DNA from: Pseudaminobacter soli (ex Li et al. 2025)
Lineage (GTDB): Bacteria > Pseudomonadota > Alphaproteobacteria > Rhizobiales > Rhizobiaceae
DNA: 64,000 nucleotides
Assembly (NCBI RefSeq): GCF_003012705.1
Contig: NZ_PXYL01000009.1
Span: 124,001-188,000, forward strand
Direction of reading: 5' to 3'
Shown piece by piece: positions 18,493 through 26,137 of the stretch (positions are counted from its first letter, which is position 1; every line of letters starts with the position of its first letter). The position numbers were made by a program, and so were the translations under genes. The notes beneath the pieces are model-generated. The model made no database searches. It was not told where the DNA came from and was given only the letters and a program-made list of their open reading frames with translations.

Positions 18493-19209
18493 CTACAGGA
18501 CGACGACCTTCGCCCCTTTGCGCACCCGTTCGTAGAGATCGATGACGTCGTTGTTCAGCATGCGGATGCAGCCGGCGGAGACGGCCTTGCCGATGCTGTC
18601 CGGCTGGTTGGTGCCGTGGATGCGGTAGTAAGTGTCCTGGCCGTCCTTGAAGAGATAGATGGCTCGGGCGCCGAGCGGGTTGCCGGGACCGCCCTCGACT
18701 CCGTTCTCATGCTTTTTGTAACGCTCCGGCGCGCGGGCGATCATGCTGTCGGTCGGCCGCCAGCGCGGCCACTCCTGCTTATAGGCGACGTCGGCCGTGC
18801 CGCTGAAGCCGCGCCCCGCGGCGCCCACGCCTACGCCGTAGCGCAGCGCCTTGCCGTTGGCCTGGACCAGGTAGAGGAAGCGGTTCTTCGGATCGACCAC
18901 AATGGTGCCCGGGACGTTTTCGGTGGGATAGTCGACGAGTTGGCGCTGGTACTTCTGCGGGATAGCCGCCAGGTCTTCAACTGGCACCGTGAAGCGCTCG
19001 TTCTTTCGCTGGCCATAGCGTGGCGGCGTGGCCGAAGCGGATGCCTCCTCGGCGGCTACCGCAGGCTGCGCCTCCGGTGTTGCCGCCGCTTGAGGGGCCA
19101 GAAGCGCCACATTGGAAGCGTTGGTGGTACAGGCGCCAAGCCCCATGCACGCCAGCAGCGCCAACGCCTTGAGCACGCCTCGTGCCTGGCCGTCCGTTTC
19201 GTCGATCAT
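18493..19209 (-). CDS. L,D-transpeptidase (ErfK/YbiS/YcfS/YnhG family), lipoprotein
   Basis: This 238-aa protein has a lipobox (LGAC, Cys27) after a hydrophobic stretch and a YkuD domain. The catalytic signature appears near the end as IHGTNQPDSIGKAVSAGCIRM, with His198 and nucleophile Cys214. It makes 3-3 peptidoglycan cross-links or attaches proteins to the wall. The C-terminal KGAKVVVL is typical. AAGGAC precedes the ATG. It lies 16 bases after the DsbA-like gene on the same strand, so both probably start at the promoter carrying the CTTAAG box at 19970. Active-site Cys enzymes of this family depend on periplasmic redox state, which fits the setting. Confidence 0.88.
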   Translation of the reverse strand: MIDETDGQARGVLKALALLACMGLGACTTNASNVALLAPQAAATPEAQPAVAAEEASASATPPRYGQRKNERFTVPVEDLAAIPQKYQRQLVDYPTENVPGTIVVDPKNRFLYLVQANGKALRYGVGVGAAGRGFSGTADVAYKQEWPRWRPTDSMIARAPERYKKHENGVEGGPGNPLGARAIYLFKDGQDTYYRIHGTNQPDSIGKAVSAGCIRMLNNDVIDLYERVRKGAKVVVL

Positions 19210-19225
19210 TCGTATGTCCTTCGAG

Positions 19226-19921
19226 TTACTTATTGCCGCGCGCCCGCGCGTCGGAAATCACTTGTTTGAAGCCGGCTTCGTCCAGCGCCGAAGCGACGAG
19301 GAAGGGGCCGATGAGGAAAACAGGGGTGCCGGCAAGGCCGAGCGCGTCGGCCTGTGCGCCGTGGCGACGCATGAGCTCGGTGATGTCGCCCTCTTTGGCC
19401 TTCATGTCGCGCTCGAGCCGCGCCATGTCCACGCCAGCGGCTGCGACCGCCTTGCGCATCCTGTCCTCGGAGACCTTGCCGCCCGGAATGGACATCAGCG
19501 CATGGTGGGCTTCGTGGTATTTGCTCTGGTAATGGGCGGCCAGCGCCAGCCGCGCGCCGTAGATTGAGGCTGTACTGAGGATCGGCCAATCCTTGTAGAC
19601 GAGGCGGACCTTGCCGTCGGCGCGCACGACCTTGTCGAGCGGCGCGACCGTCCGTTTGCAGTAGGGGCAGTTGTAGTCGAAGAAATAGACGATGGTGACG
19701 TCGCCCTTGGCATTGCCCGCCTTGGGGTCCGCGGGATCGTTAAGTATCATCTCAGTCGAGAGGCCATCGTCCTTGGCGTATGCTTGTGGAACGAATCCCA
19801 CTGCTGCGAGCGAGGCCAACATGGCCAGCGCGGAACGGCGGGGAATCCGCACGGCGCCATTGGTTTCGACAGGGCCGGTTTTTGCAATCACGGGCAGGAT
19901 CCGGGGAGGGGTGGTGGACAT
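19226..19921 (-). CDS. DsbA family thiol-disulfide protein
   Basis: This 231-aa exported protein has a basic region RIPRRS before a hydrophobic segment ending PQAYA (about residue 49). A thioredoxin fold follows with the active site CPYC at 85-88 (YFFDYNCPYCKR). It oxidises or isomerises cysteines of secreted proteins and most resembles the ScsC/DsbA-like group. I rejected the upstream GTG at 19969 because the regulatory box begins on the very next base, leaving no room for a promoter or ribosome site. The ATG at 19921 leaves a 48-base leader. It heads an operon with the L,D-transpeptidase. Confidence 0.87.
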   Translation of the reverse strand: MSTTPPRILPVIAKTGPVETNGAVRIPRRSALAMLASLAAVGFVPQAYAKDDGLSTEMILNDPADPKAGNAKGDVTIVYFFDYNCPYCKRTVAPLDKVVRADGKVRLVYKDWPILSTASIYGARLALAAHYQSKYHEAHHALMSIPGGKVSEDRMRKAVAAAGVDMARLERDMKAKEGDITELMRRHGAQADALGLAGTPVFLIGPFLVASALDEAGFKQVISDARARGNK

Positions 19922-19969
19922 GGGAGCGGCCTCGATTTCTGGAATCTGGGCCGAGATGGTTTGGCCCAC

Positions 19970-19986
19970 CTTAAGGCAGGCTTAAG
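19970..19986. promoter_or_regulatory. PmrA/QseB-type box, dsbA promoter
   Basis: Perfect CTTAAG-N5-CTTAAG direct repeat (spacer GCAGG), 48 bases upstream of the DsbA-like gene. It matches the consensus known for PmrA/QseB response regulators, whose half-sites are spaced by five bases. Confidence 0.8.
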
Positions 19987-20071
19987 AGCAAAAGGAAAGC
20001 CGCGTGCGCGGAAAGAAACGATGTGTTGCAGCGGCCGCACAGATGCCGTTGCGGCGCCTTGTGCGCGCTTT

Positions 20072-20088
20072 CTTAAGTTTGCCTTAAG
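20072..20088. promoter_or_regulatory. PmrA/QseB-type box, sensor kinase promoter
   Basis: Perfect CTTAAG-N5-CTTAAG (spacer TTTGC), 68 bases upstream of the sensor kinase start. It lies in the same divergent region as the dsbA box, with 85 bases between the two. Confidence 0.8.
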
Positions 20089-20156
20089 GCACCGGCATCA
20101 GGAGAGCAGCGGTGCCATCGCGCCGACCTGAGGGCGCTGCGAGCGAAGGTGAACCG

Positions 20157-21527
20157 ATGCATTCCATGCGAACCAGACTGTTTGTGATTTTGATCCTGAC
20201 CACGGGGCTGGTGTGGCTCTCTGCTGTGGTGTGGATATTCTTCAGCACCGGCTCGCAACTGGAACGCGTGCTGGATGCCAGGCTGATGGAAGCTACGCGT
20301 ATGGTCAATTCGATGGTGACGCGGCGCGCCCTCGGCACCGGCGAAGGCGCGGCGGTGCCGCCAATCCCGACCGAATCGCATTCAGCCTACAACCGCCAGC
20401 TTTCATGCCAGATCTGGTCGCTCGAAGGGTCGCTGCTCAGCCAGTCCGAGGACGCGCCGAAAGCGAGGCTGTCGGAACGGCAGCCAGGTTTTTCCAACAC
20501 GGTCATCAATGGCGAGACGTGGCGTGTCTATACGGTCGATAACCCGGAAGCGGGTGTGGTGGTGATGGTCGGCGACCGGGTCTATTTCCGTGACCATCTG
20601 GTGAACAATGTCATTGCCGGCGTTCTGCTTCCAGCGCTTCTCATCCTGCCGGTGCTGGCTGGGCTGATCTGGCTGAGCGTCGGGCGCGGGCTGATGCCGC
20701 TCCGGGGTATCGCGAAAGAACTGTCGATGCGGCAAGCTTCCGATCTCAGCCCTATCGAAGACGTAGGCACGGCAAGCGAACTGCGGCCGGTGCTCAAGGC
20801 GATCAACGTGCTATTCCAGCGTGTCTCGCAGGCACGCGACCGCGAGCGCGACTTCACCGCTTTTGCTGCGCACGAGCTCCGGACGCCCATGTCCGGCCTG
20901 AAGACGCAGGCGCAGATTGCGCTGGCCAGCGACGATCCCGCGATCCGGGAAAATGCGCTTGCCCAGATCGTCGTCGGCGTTGATCGGACCGGCCGTCTGG
21001 TGCGGCAATTGCTGGACATTGCCTCGCTCGATTCCGGCGCAGAGCTCCCAACCGAGGAGCGCTTCAATGCTGGCGGACTGCTAAAGACTATCGCTGGCGA
21101 GCTCATTTCTCTTACGGGCGGGGTGGCCGAAGTTGCTGTCGATGCCGACCTCTCGGCGCTCGAACTTAGCATGTCACCGGAGCTATTCAGGCTCGCCGCG
21201 CGCAACCTGATGGAGAATGCGTTGCATCATTCGCCCCAGGGCGGGCGTGTATCCTGCCGGCTCGCCGATAACGAGGCCGGTGTCACGATCTGGATCGAGG
21301 ACGAAGGCCCGGGCATCCCGGAAGAGGAACTGGCGCGGGTGACGGAACGCTTCTTCAGGGGGCGCTTCAGGTCAGCGGTCGGCAGCGGCCTCGGGCTCAG
21401 TATCGTCGAGATGGCGCTAGACCATGGCGGTGCACGCCTTGAGATGCGCAACCGGCCAGAAGGCGGGCTCGCTGCCGGCGTGGTCATTGCCGACGACAGG
21501 GTTGCATGGCAAGCCTCGGCCGCCTGA
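20157..21527 (+). CDS. Sensor histidine kinase of the PmrB/QseC/TctE group
   Basis: This 456-aa protein has two membrane helices (about 8-30 and 153-175) flanking a periplasmic domain of about 120 residues, then a HAMP-like linker, an HisKA domain with His239 (AAHELRTPMSGLK) and an HATPase domain (NLMENALHHSP, EDEGPGIPEEE, GSGLGLSIVEMA). Autophosphorylated His239 would donate to Asp51 of the response regulator encoded at 24301-24963. The start at 20157 follows GAAGGTGA; a GTG at 20112 is an alternative. The stimulus is unknown; the gene's neighbours point to copper or thiol stress. Confidence 0.87.
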   Translation: MHSMRTRLFVILILTTGLVWLSAVVWIFFSTGSQLERVLDARLMEATRMVNSMVTRRALGTGEGAAVPPIPTESHSAYNRQLSCQIWSLEGSLLSQSEDAPKARLSERQPGFSNTVINGETWRVYTVDNPEAGVVVMVGDRVYFRDHLVNNVIAGVLLPALLILPVLAGLIWLSVGRGLMPLRGIAKELSMRQASDLSPIEDVGTASELRPVLKAINVLFQRVSQARDRERDFTAFAAHELRTPMSGLKTQAQIALASDDPAIRENALAQIVVGVDRTGRLVRQLLDIASLDSGAELPTEERFNAGGLLKTIAGELISLTGGVAEVAVDADLSALELSMSPELFRLAARNLMENALHHSPQGGRVSCRLADNEAGVTIWIEDEGPGIPEEELARVTERFFRGRFRSAVGSGLGLSIVEMALDHGGARLEMRNRPEGGLAAGVVIADDRVAWQASAA

Positions 21528-21540
21528 AGGGCAGCGGCGG

Positions 21541-22341
21541 TTACTCGTGCAGCTCTGCGATGCCGTCCAACACAGCCTCGCGGGAGATCTCGCCCATATG
21601 GATGGAGCGAAGCCTTCCATCCGCTCCCACAAACAGCGTGGCCGGTAGGCCGGGCGTCGTGTAGTGGCGCGAGAAGCGACCCAACCCGTCGAGCAGAACC
21701 GGGCCGAGGGCGAGGCCTTCGGCTTCGATGTAGGATCTGACCGTCGCCTCTTCCTCGCCCTGATTCACGAACAGGAAGAAGGCTTTGTCATTGGCGGCAG
21801 CGATATCGGCCATCATCGGCATTTCACGCCGGCAGGGCGGACACCATGATGCCCAGAGATTGACCACCATCGGCTTGCCGGTCAGCGACGCCGGCGCGAC
21901 TGCGCTCCCATCAAGGGCGTGGTAAGTTCCGGAAGGCAGCGGTGTGGGCGGCACGCCCGCCGTGAGCTGGATGACGAGCATGGCGGTGAAGGCGGCGGCT
22001 GCCACGGGTACCGACGTCCAGATCAGCAAGCGTGGTTGCCGGCGCAGGTAGATGAGCGTGATCGCCAGAGCGGCAGCGATGCCGGCGGGGATCAGGAAGC
22101 CGCCTTGCCAAACAGCCAGCGCCCGCATCGGTTCGGCACCAAAGCTGTCGAAATGCCTGACGACATGGCCGAGCCTGGCACCGATGAGGAAGGCCAGCCC
22201 GGCCCTCCAAGACCAACCGGAAAAGCGGGGATCGACGTTGCGGGCCAGAAGCTCGGCGCTGGCAAGGAAGGTGCCGATGGCAAGCACGGCCGCAAAACGG
22301 TCCGGAGAGAACATCAGAGGGCCGATGGAAAAAGCATTCAT
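21541..22341 (-). CDS. Fusion of an Lgt-like membrane domain with a TlpA/ResA-type thioredoxin
   Basis: This 266-aa protein has four or so N-terminal membrane helices (about 12-125) that resemble part of prolipoprotein diacylglyceryl transferase (GARLGHVVRHFDS, then GGFLIPAGIAAAL). A periplasmic TlpA-type thioredoxin domain follows with the active site WCPPC at 166-170 and a cis-Pro region (TPGLPATLFVG). It reduces or buffers thiols outside the membrane. Being 67 bases downstream of dsbD on the same strand, it probably receives electrons from DsbD, as ScsD or CcmG do. The membrane part lacks most of Lgt and is unlikely to be a lipoprotein transferase. Confidence 0.8.
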   Translation of the reverse strand: MNAFSIGPLMFSPDRFAAVLAIGTFLASAELLARNVDPRFSGWSWRAGLAFLIGARLGHVVRHFDSFGAEPMRALAVWQGGFLIPAGIAAALAITLIYLRRQPRLLIWTSVPVAAAAFTAMLVIQLTAGVPPTPLPSGTYHALDGSAVAPASLTGKPMVVNLWASWCPPCRREMPMMADIAAANDKAFFLFVNQGEEEATVRSYIEAEGLALGPVLLDGLGRFSRHYTTPGLPATLFVGADGRLRSIHMGEISREAVLDGIAELHE

Positions 22342-22408
22342 GATCTTCGTCTATCTCGTTAGCCGCATTTGTGCGACGCCAAGCGAACCCGCTTGGCTGC
22401 AAAATGCT

Positions 22409-24211
22409 CTAGCGGCTCGCCTGCGCCGCGGAGGCGACGAGCGAATCGACGCTTACCTCGCCGACAAGACGCGTATGGTCGGCCTCGGTGGCATCGGAGG
22501 CAAAGAAGATCATCGTCGGCGGCCCGACAACGGCAAGTTCCCTCATCAGGCTCCGGTTCGCATCATCGAACCGCGACAGGTCGACCTTGACGCGCCGGAA
22601 GCCGGAAAGGCTGTCCGCCACTTCCGGCGCCGGCAACACGTCGCGCTCGATGGCGGCGCAGGTCACGCACCAGTCGGCGGTGAAGTAGACCAGCGCCGGT
22701 TTGCTATCGCCAGAGGCGGCGGCAATAGCACCGTGCAGTTCGGCAGAGGACGAGACGCTCGCAAAGTCGAGCGCAGGGCTGCCGGCGGCGGGCGCCTGAG
22801 ACAAGGTGAGGCGCGCCAGCGGATGCAACGGATCGTTGCCGCCGGAGGCCGCGCCGATACCGAGGATCAGCGCATAGAGAGCCAGCGCCATGCCGGCGCC
22901 TTTGCGCAGCTTGCGCCCGGCCGTGGCATCGCTGCCCAGCGCATCGAAGGCGCCGACGAATACGGAGGCTGTCATCGCCAATGCCGCCCACAGCGCGAGC
23001 GTCGCCGGTGGCGGCAGCAGTCGCGCAGCCATCCACACCGCCATGCCGAGCAGCACGAAGCCGAAGACATATTTGACATACTCCATCCAGCCGCCGGTTT
23101 TCGGCAGAGCGCGGCTGCCGATCGTGCCAAAGGCGATGAGTGGAATGCCCTGGCCGAAGCCGAGACCGAACAGGGCTGCTGCGCCGAGCCAGGCGTCGCC
23201 GGTCTGGGCGATGTAGAGCAATGCGGCTGCCAGTGGAGCGGTGACGCAGGGGCCGATGATAAGCGCCGAGGTGAATCCAACGGCGGCTGCGCCGGCTATT
23301 GATCCGCGCCTTCCGCCCTGACCGCCGGCTATGCGGTTGACCCAGGCCGACGGAAGCTGGATTTCGAACAGGCCAAACATGGAGAGGGCGAGGATGAAGA
23401 AGATTACCGCCACCGTGCCCACTGCGTAGGGCGACTGTAGGGCGATCTGCAGGTTTTGGCCGGACCATGCGGCGGCGATGCCCAGCAGCCCGAAGGCGGT
23501 AGCCATGGCCAGGACATAGGCGAGCGACAGGACAAAGCCCCGGCGCGGGGTCAGCATCTCGCCGGAGCGTGCCAGTGTCGCGCCGAGGATCGGGAACATG
23601 GGCAGCACGCAAGGCGTGAAGGCAAGCAGCAGCCCGAAGACCAGGAAGCTCGCCACCACCCAGAGCGACCCGCCGTCGGCTAGTAGCGAGGCCACCATTC
23701 CACCGGAAGCCGCGTCTTGCGACAGGCGAAGATCGGACGCGCCCACACCCTCATCTGCGGGCGTTTCCGGCGCGGCGCCGAGTCCGGCGGCAACCGGCTT
23801 AATTTCCAGGGTAGCTATCTTTACCGAGCGCGTCTCGGGCGGATAGCAGATCGAATCCTTCTTGCAACCCTGATAGGTCAGCAGGATTTCGGCGGGGGCT
23901 CCCTTCGGCAGATGCGCCGATGCCGAGTCGTAGTAGACTTCCGATGCGCCGAAGCTCGGATCGTCTTCCTTGGTTCCTTCGCCAGTCTCCAGCTTCAGCG
24001 TCGCCCCACCGGCGGCATCTTTCGCCTCGATGTGATCGCGATAGAGGTAATACCCATCCGCAATCGCCCATTCGAAGGTCACGTCGCCATCGGCCGCACG
24101 GACGGCTGTCAGCCTGAATGCTTCGTCCGGTTGCAACGGCTTGGGCTGCTGGGCAGCGGCCGAAACGATGCCTCCGAGGAGGATGAAGAACGCGGCAAGG
24201 AATCTGGTCAT
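22409..24211 (-). CDS. dsbD: Protein-disulfide reductase DsbD
   Basis: This 600-aa protein has all three DsbD parts. The signal peptide is followed by the alpha domain with the cysteine pair in YQGCKKDSICYPPETR. A membrane domain of eight helices follows with cysteines in FTPCVLPMFPILGA and GPCVTAPLAAALL. The C-terminal thioredoxin-like gamma domain has ADWCVTCAAIERDVL. It moves electrons from cytoplasmic thioredoxin to periplasmic partners, here most likely the adjacent TlpA-type protein. A CTTAAG box lies 70 bases upstream of the ATG. The length is usual for the family. Confidence 0.93.
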   Translation of the reverse strand: MTRFLAAFFILLGGIVSAAAQQPKPLQPDEAFRLTAVRAADGDVTFEWAIADGYYLYRDHIEAKDAAGGATLKLETGEGTKEDDPSFGASEVYYDSASAHLPKGAPAEILLTYQGCKKDSICYPPETRSVKIATLEIKPVAAGLGAAPETPADEGVGASDLRLSQDAASGGMVASLLADGGSLWVVASFLVFGLLLAFTPCVLPMFPILGATLARSGEMLTPRRGFVLSLAYVLAMATAFGLLGIAAAWSGQNLQIALQSPYAVGTVAVIFFILALSMFGLFEIQLPSAWVNRIAGGQGGRRGSIAGAAAVGFTSALIIGPCVTAPLAAALLYIAQTGDAWLGAAALFGLGFGQGIPLIAFGTIGSRALPKTGGWMEYVKYVFGFVLLGMAVWMAARLLPPPATLALWAALAMTASVFVGAFDALGSDATAGRKLRKGAGMALALYALILGIGAASGGNDPLHPLARLTLSQAPAAGSPALDFASVSSSAELHGAIAAASGDSKPALVYFTADWCVTCAAIERDVLPAPEVADSLSGFRRVKVDLSRFDDANRSLMRELAVVGPPTMIFFASDATEADHTRLVGEVSVDSLVASAAQASR

Positions 24212-24280
24212 CTCTCGAACCTGTTGGAAGAGCGGCGCCGATCGTGGCCGGGCGCGACCCCGCCGACCTCGTCTCCCAAG

Positions 24281-24297
24281 CTTAAGCCAGGCTTAAG
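24281..24297. promoter_or_regulatory. PmrA/QseB-type box, dsbD promoter
   Basis: Perfect CTTAAG-N5-CTTAAG (spacer CCAGG), in the 89-base gap between the response regulator stop and the dsbD start, so it probably controls a dsbD-tlpA promoter. Confidence 0.8.
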
Positions 24298-24300
24298 GCC

Positions 24301-24963
24301 TCAAGATTCGGTGCCGAGCCGATAGCCGAGACCCCGCACGGTCTCGATCAGGCCCGGCCCCAGCTTGGCGCGCAGATGGTGGACGTGAACCTCGACGGCG
24401 TTGCTCTCCACCTCCTCCTGCCAGCCATAGAGCTTGTCTTCCAGCTGTGCCTTGGAGAAGATCGAGCCTGGATGGCTCATCAGCACCTGCAGCGTGGCAA
24501 ATTCGCGCCGGGACAGGCGTATTGGCCTACCGGCCCGCTCCACCAACTGGCTGGCAGGAACCAGCCTGATGTCGTTCCATTGCAGTTCGGCGTTTGAGCG
24601 GCCGTTGGAGCGACGGGTAAGGGCACGCATCCGCGCCGCGACCTCGTCGAGATCGAAAGGCTTGCCCAGATAGTCGTCGGCACCACTGTCAAGGCCGGCG
24701 ATGCGGTCGGCGACGCGATCTCGGGCGGTGAGCAGCAGCACCGGCGTCTCGTCGCGTGCCGCCCGCAGGGATTTCAGCACGTCGAGCCCGGAGCCATCGG
24801 GCAGCATCAGATCGAGCACGACGGCATCGAAGCTGTTTGCCGCCAGTGCTGCCAACGCACTTTCGCAAGTGGCGACCGCATCGGTAGTGAAGCCGGCAAG
24901 CGAGAGACCAACCTTCAGCCCGTCCCGCAGGATATCGTCATCCTCGACGATCAGTATTCGCAT
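24301..24963 (-). CDS. OmpR-family response regulator, PmrA/QseB/TctD-like
   Basis: This 220-aa regulator has a receiver domain (acidic pocket EDDD at 7-10, phospho-acceptor Asp51 in VVLDLMLPDGSG, Thr/Lys switch LLTARD and GKPFD) and a C-terminal winged helix. The latter shows ESNAVEVHVHHLRAKLG, a phrase typical of the PmrA/QseB branch. Members of that branch bind CTTAAG-like half-sites spaced by five bases. Such sites occur before this gene, the sensor gene, dsbD and dsbA. It is therefore the probable master regulator of the module and probably controls itself. Confidence 0.92.
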   Translation of the reverse strand: MRILIVEDDDILRDGLKVGLSLAGFTTDAVATCESALAALAANSFDAVVLDLMLPDGSGLDVLKSLRAARDETPVLLLTARDRVADRIAGLDSGADDYLGKPFDLDEVAARMRALTRRSNGRSNAELQWNDIRLVPASQLVERAGRPIRLSRREFATLQVLMSHPGSIFSKAQLEDKLYGWQEEVESNAVEVHVHHLRAKLGPGLIETVRGLGYRLGTES

Positions 24964-25005
24964 GACCCATTTTCCGTTTCGACCGTGCGCGCTTTGTAGT
25001 TCCTC

Positions 25006-25022
25006 CTTAAGGCGGGCTTAAG
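25006..25022. promoter_or_regulatory. PmrA/QseB-type box, response regulator promoter
   Basis: Perfect CTTAAG-N5-CTTAAG (spacer GCGGG), 42 bases upstream of the response regulator start, consistent with autoregulation. The antitoxin gene starts 116 bases away in the opposite direction. Confidence 0.8.
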
Positions 25023-25087
25023 AGGCAATTGCATGTTCGTCGTTGCAAGGGAGGGCAGACTTGCTTGAGATTGCCGGCCTTGTTAAA

Positions 25088-25122
25088 CGGCAATATGCCG
25101 CATATATCTACGGCAAGTTGCC
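25088..25122. promoter_or_regulatory. Paired palindromes in the toxin-antitoxin promoter
   Basis: Two related palindromes, CGGCAATATGCCG (25088-25100) and GGCAAGTTGCC (25112-25122), start about 23 bases apart, roughly two helical turns, with an AT-rich CATATAT between. They sit just upstream of the antitoxin ribosome site and are likely binding sites for the antitoxin or the antitoxin-toxin complex. Confidence 0.55.
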
Positions 25123-25138
25123 ATTCAAGGAGGCTGTC

Positions 25139-25576
25139 ATGTCGATCGCCATTGTGGAAGAGGTCGCGCGAAAGCTCGGCGGTCAGAGCGTGCTCGGCAG
25201 GATCGTGCGTTCGCAAGCCGATCTCGCTCTAGCCGTTCGCAACAGGCTTCCGCTGTCCGCCCTGCGTGGTCTCAGTCAGGCCGGAATGACCGAGCAGGAA
25301 ATCGAGAGGTTCGTGATTCCGCAGCGGACACGCCGCCATCGCGCCGACAAGCAGCAACCGCTGACGGTCGATGAATCGGATCGTGCCGTTCGCCTCTTGC
25401 GCGTCCAGTCCTTGGCGGAGCAGACCTTTGGTGATCAGGAAAAGGCCAATCGCTGGCTACGTCGTTCTCTTACTGAACTCGGCGGCGAGACCCCGCTCGT
25501 CGTTGCCCAAACAGAGGCTGGGGCGCGCGTGATTGAGACAATCCTAGGCAAGATCGCCTGGGGCGCTGCCGCCTGA
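25139..25576 (+). CDS. Xre/MbcA/ParS-type antitoxin (DUF2384)
   Basis: This 145-aa protein has an N-terminal helix-turn-helix-like region (VARKLGGQSVLGRIVRSQADLALAV) and the C-terminal DUF2384 domain (AEQTFGDQEKANRWLRRSLTELGGETPLVV, with GARVIETILGKIAWG at the end). The RES-toxin-neutralising antitoxins have this form. The ATG at 25139 follows AAGGAGG with ideal spacing, so the longer frame upstream is not used. The stop overlaps the toxin start by one base. It neutralises the RES toxin and probably represses the pair's promoter. Confidence 0.88.
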   Translation: MSIAIVEEVARKLGGQSVLGRIVRSQADLALAVRNRLPLSALRGLSQAGMTEQEIERFVIPQRTRRHRADKQQPLTVDESDRAVRLLRVQSLAEQTFGDQEKANRWLRRSLTELGGETPLVVAQTEAGARVIETILGKIAWGAAA

Positions 25577-26037
25577 TGTTGCTGTGGCGCCTGTCGGGTA
25601 AGCAGCATGCGCAGGCGCTCGACGGTGGCTATGGGCTGCATTTCGATGGCCGCTGGAACACTGTCGGCCATGCCGTAACCTATTGCGCCACTTCTCCTGC
25701 CCTTTGCGTCCTCGAAAAGCTCGTCCATATCGAGGACCCAGCGCTGCTGCCGGAGCTTGTCATGGTCTGCTATGAGGTGCCCGACGGCGTGCCTGTGCAG
25801 GATGTCCGTTTGACCGATCTGCCGGCCGACTGGCGCCGAAACGAGGCCTGGAGCCAGGAGAGGGGCGACGCCTGGCATGAGGGACGCTCGACATTGTTGT
25901 TGCGCGTCCCGTCAGCCATCGTGCCTATTGGCGGTTCTCCAGATCTGAACGTGCTGATCAACCAAGGCCATGCCGCCGCAGCGAATGTTCGCATCATTGA
26001 TCAGGAACCCTTCTCGCTCGACCCGCGATTGTTTTGA
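25576..26037 (+). CDS. RES domain toxin
   Basis: This 153-aa protein is a RES-domain enzyme: the Arg region LLWRLSGK and GRWNTVGHAVTYCATSPALCVLEKLVH, and further on LPADWR, match the family. Its members (MbcT-type) break down NAD+ when not bound by the partner antitoxin. Its ATG shares a base with the antitoxin stop (TGATG), giving tight coupling. Length is typical of the family. Nothing suggests inactivation. Confidence 0.88.
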   Translation: MLLWRLSGKQHAQALDGGYGLHFDGRWNTVGHAVTYCATSPALCVLEKLVHIEDPALLPELVMVCYEVPDGVPVQDVRLTDLPADWRRNEAWSQERGDAWHEGRSTLLLRVPSAIVPIGGSPDLNVLINQGHAAAANVRIIDQEPFSLDPRLF

Positions 26038-26078
26038 GGGGACAGGATCCTGCGTTTCGCCCGAAGCAGACCAGCAAT

Positions 26079-26114
26079 GGGACGCCAGGTCATCGAATAG
26101 CTGGCCAGCGTCCC
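26079..26114. terminator. Possible hairpin between the toxin and PHP genes
   Basis: GGGACGC (26079-26085) and GCGTCCC (26108-26114) with inner CAG/CTG could form an imperfect stem at this convergent junction. There is no T-tract. Confidence 0.3.
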
Positions 26115-26137
26115 GTGCGGTTCACGAAAAAGCCAAA

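Noticed and set aside
19922-19969. N-terminal extension of the DsbA-like gene from a GTG at 19969
   Set aside because: The regulatory box begins on the next base upstream, leaving no room for a promoter or ribosome site.
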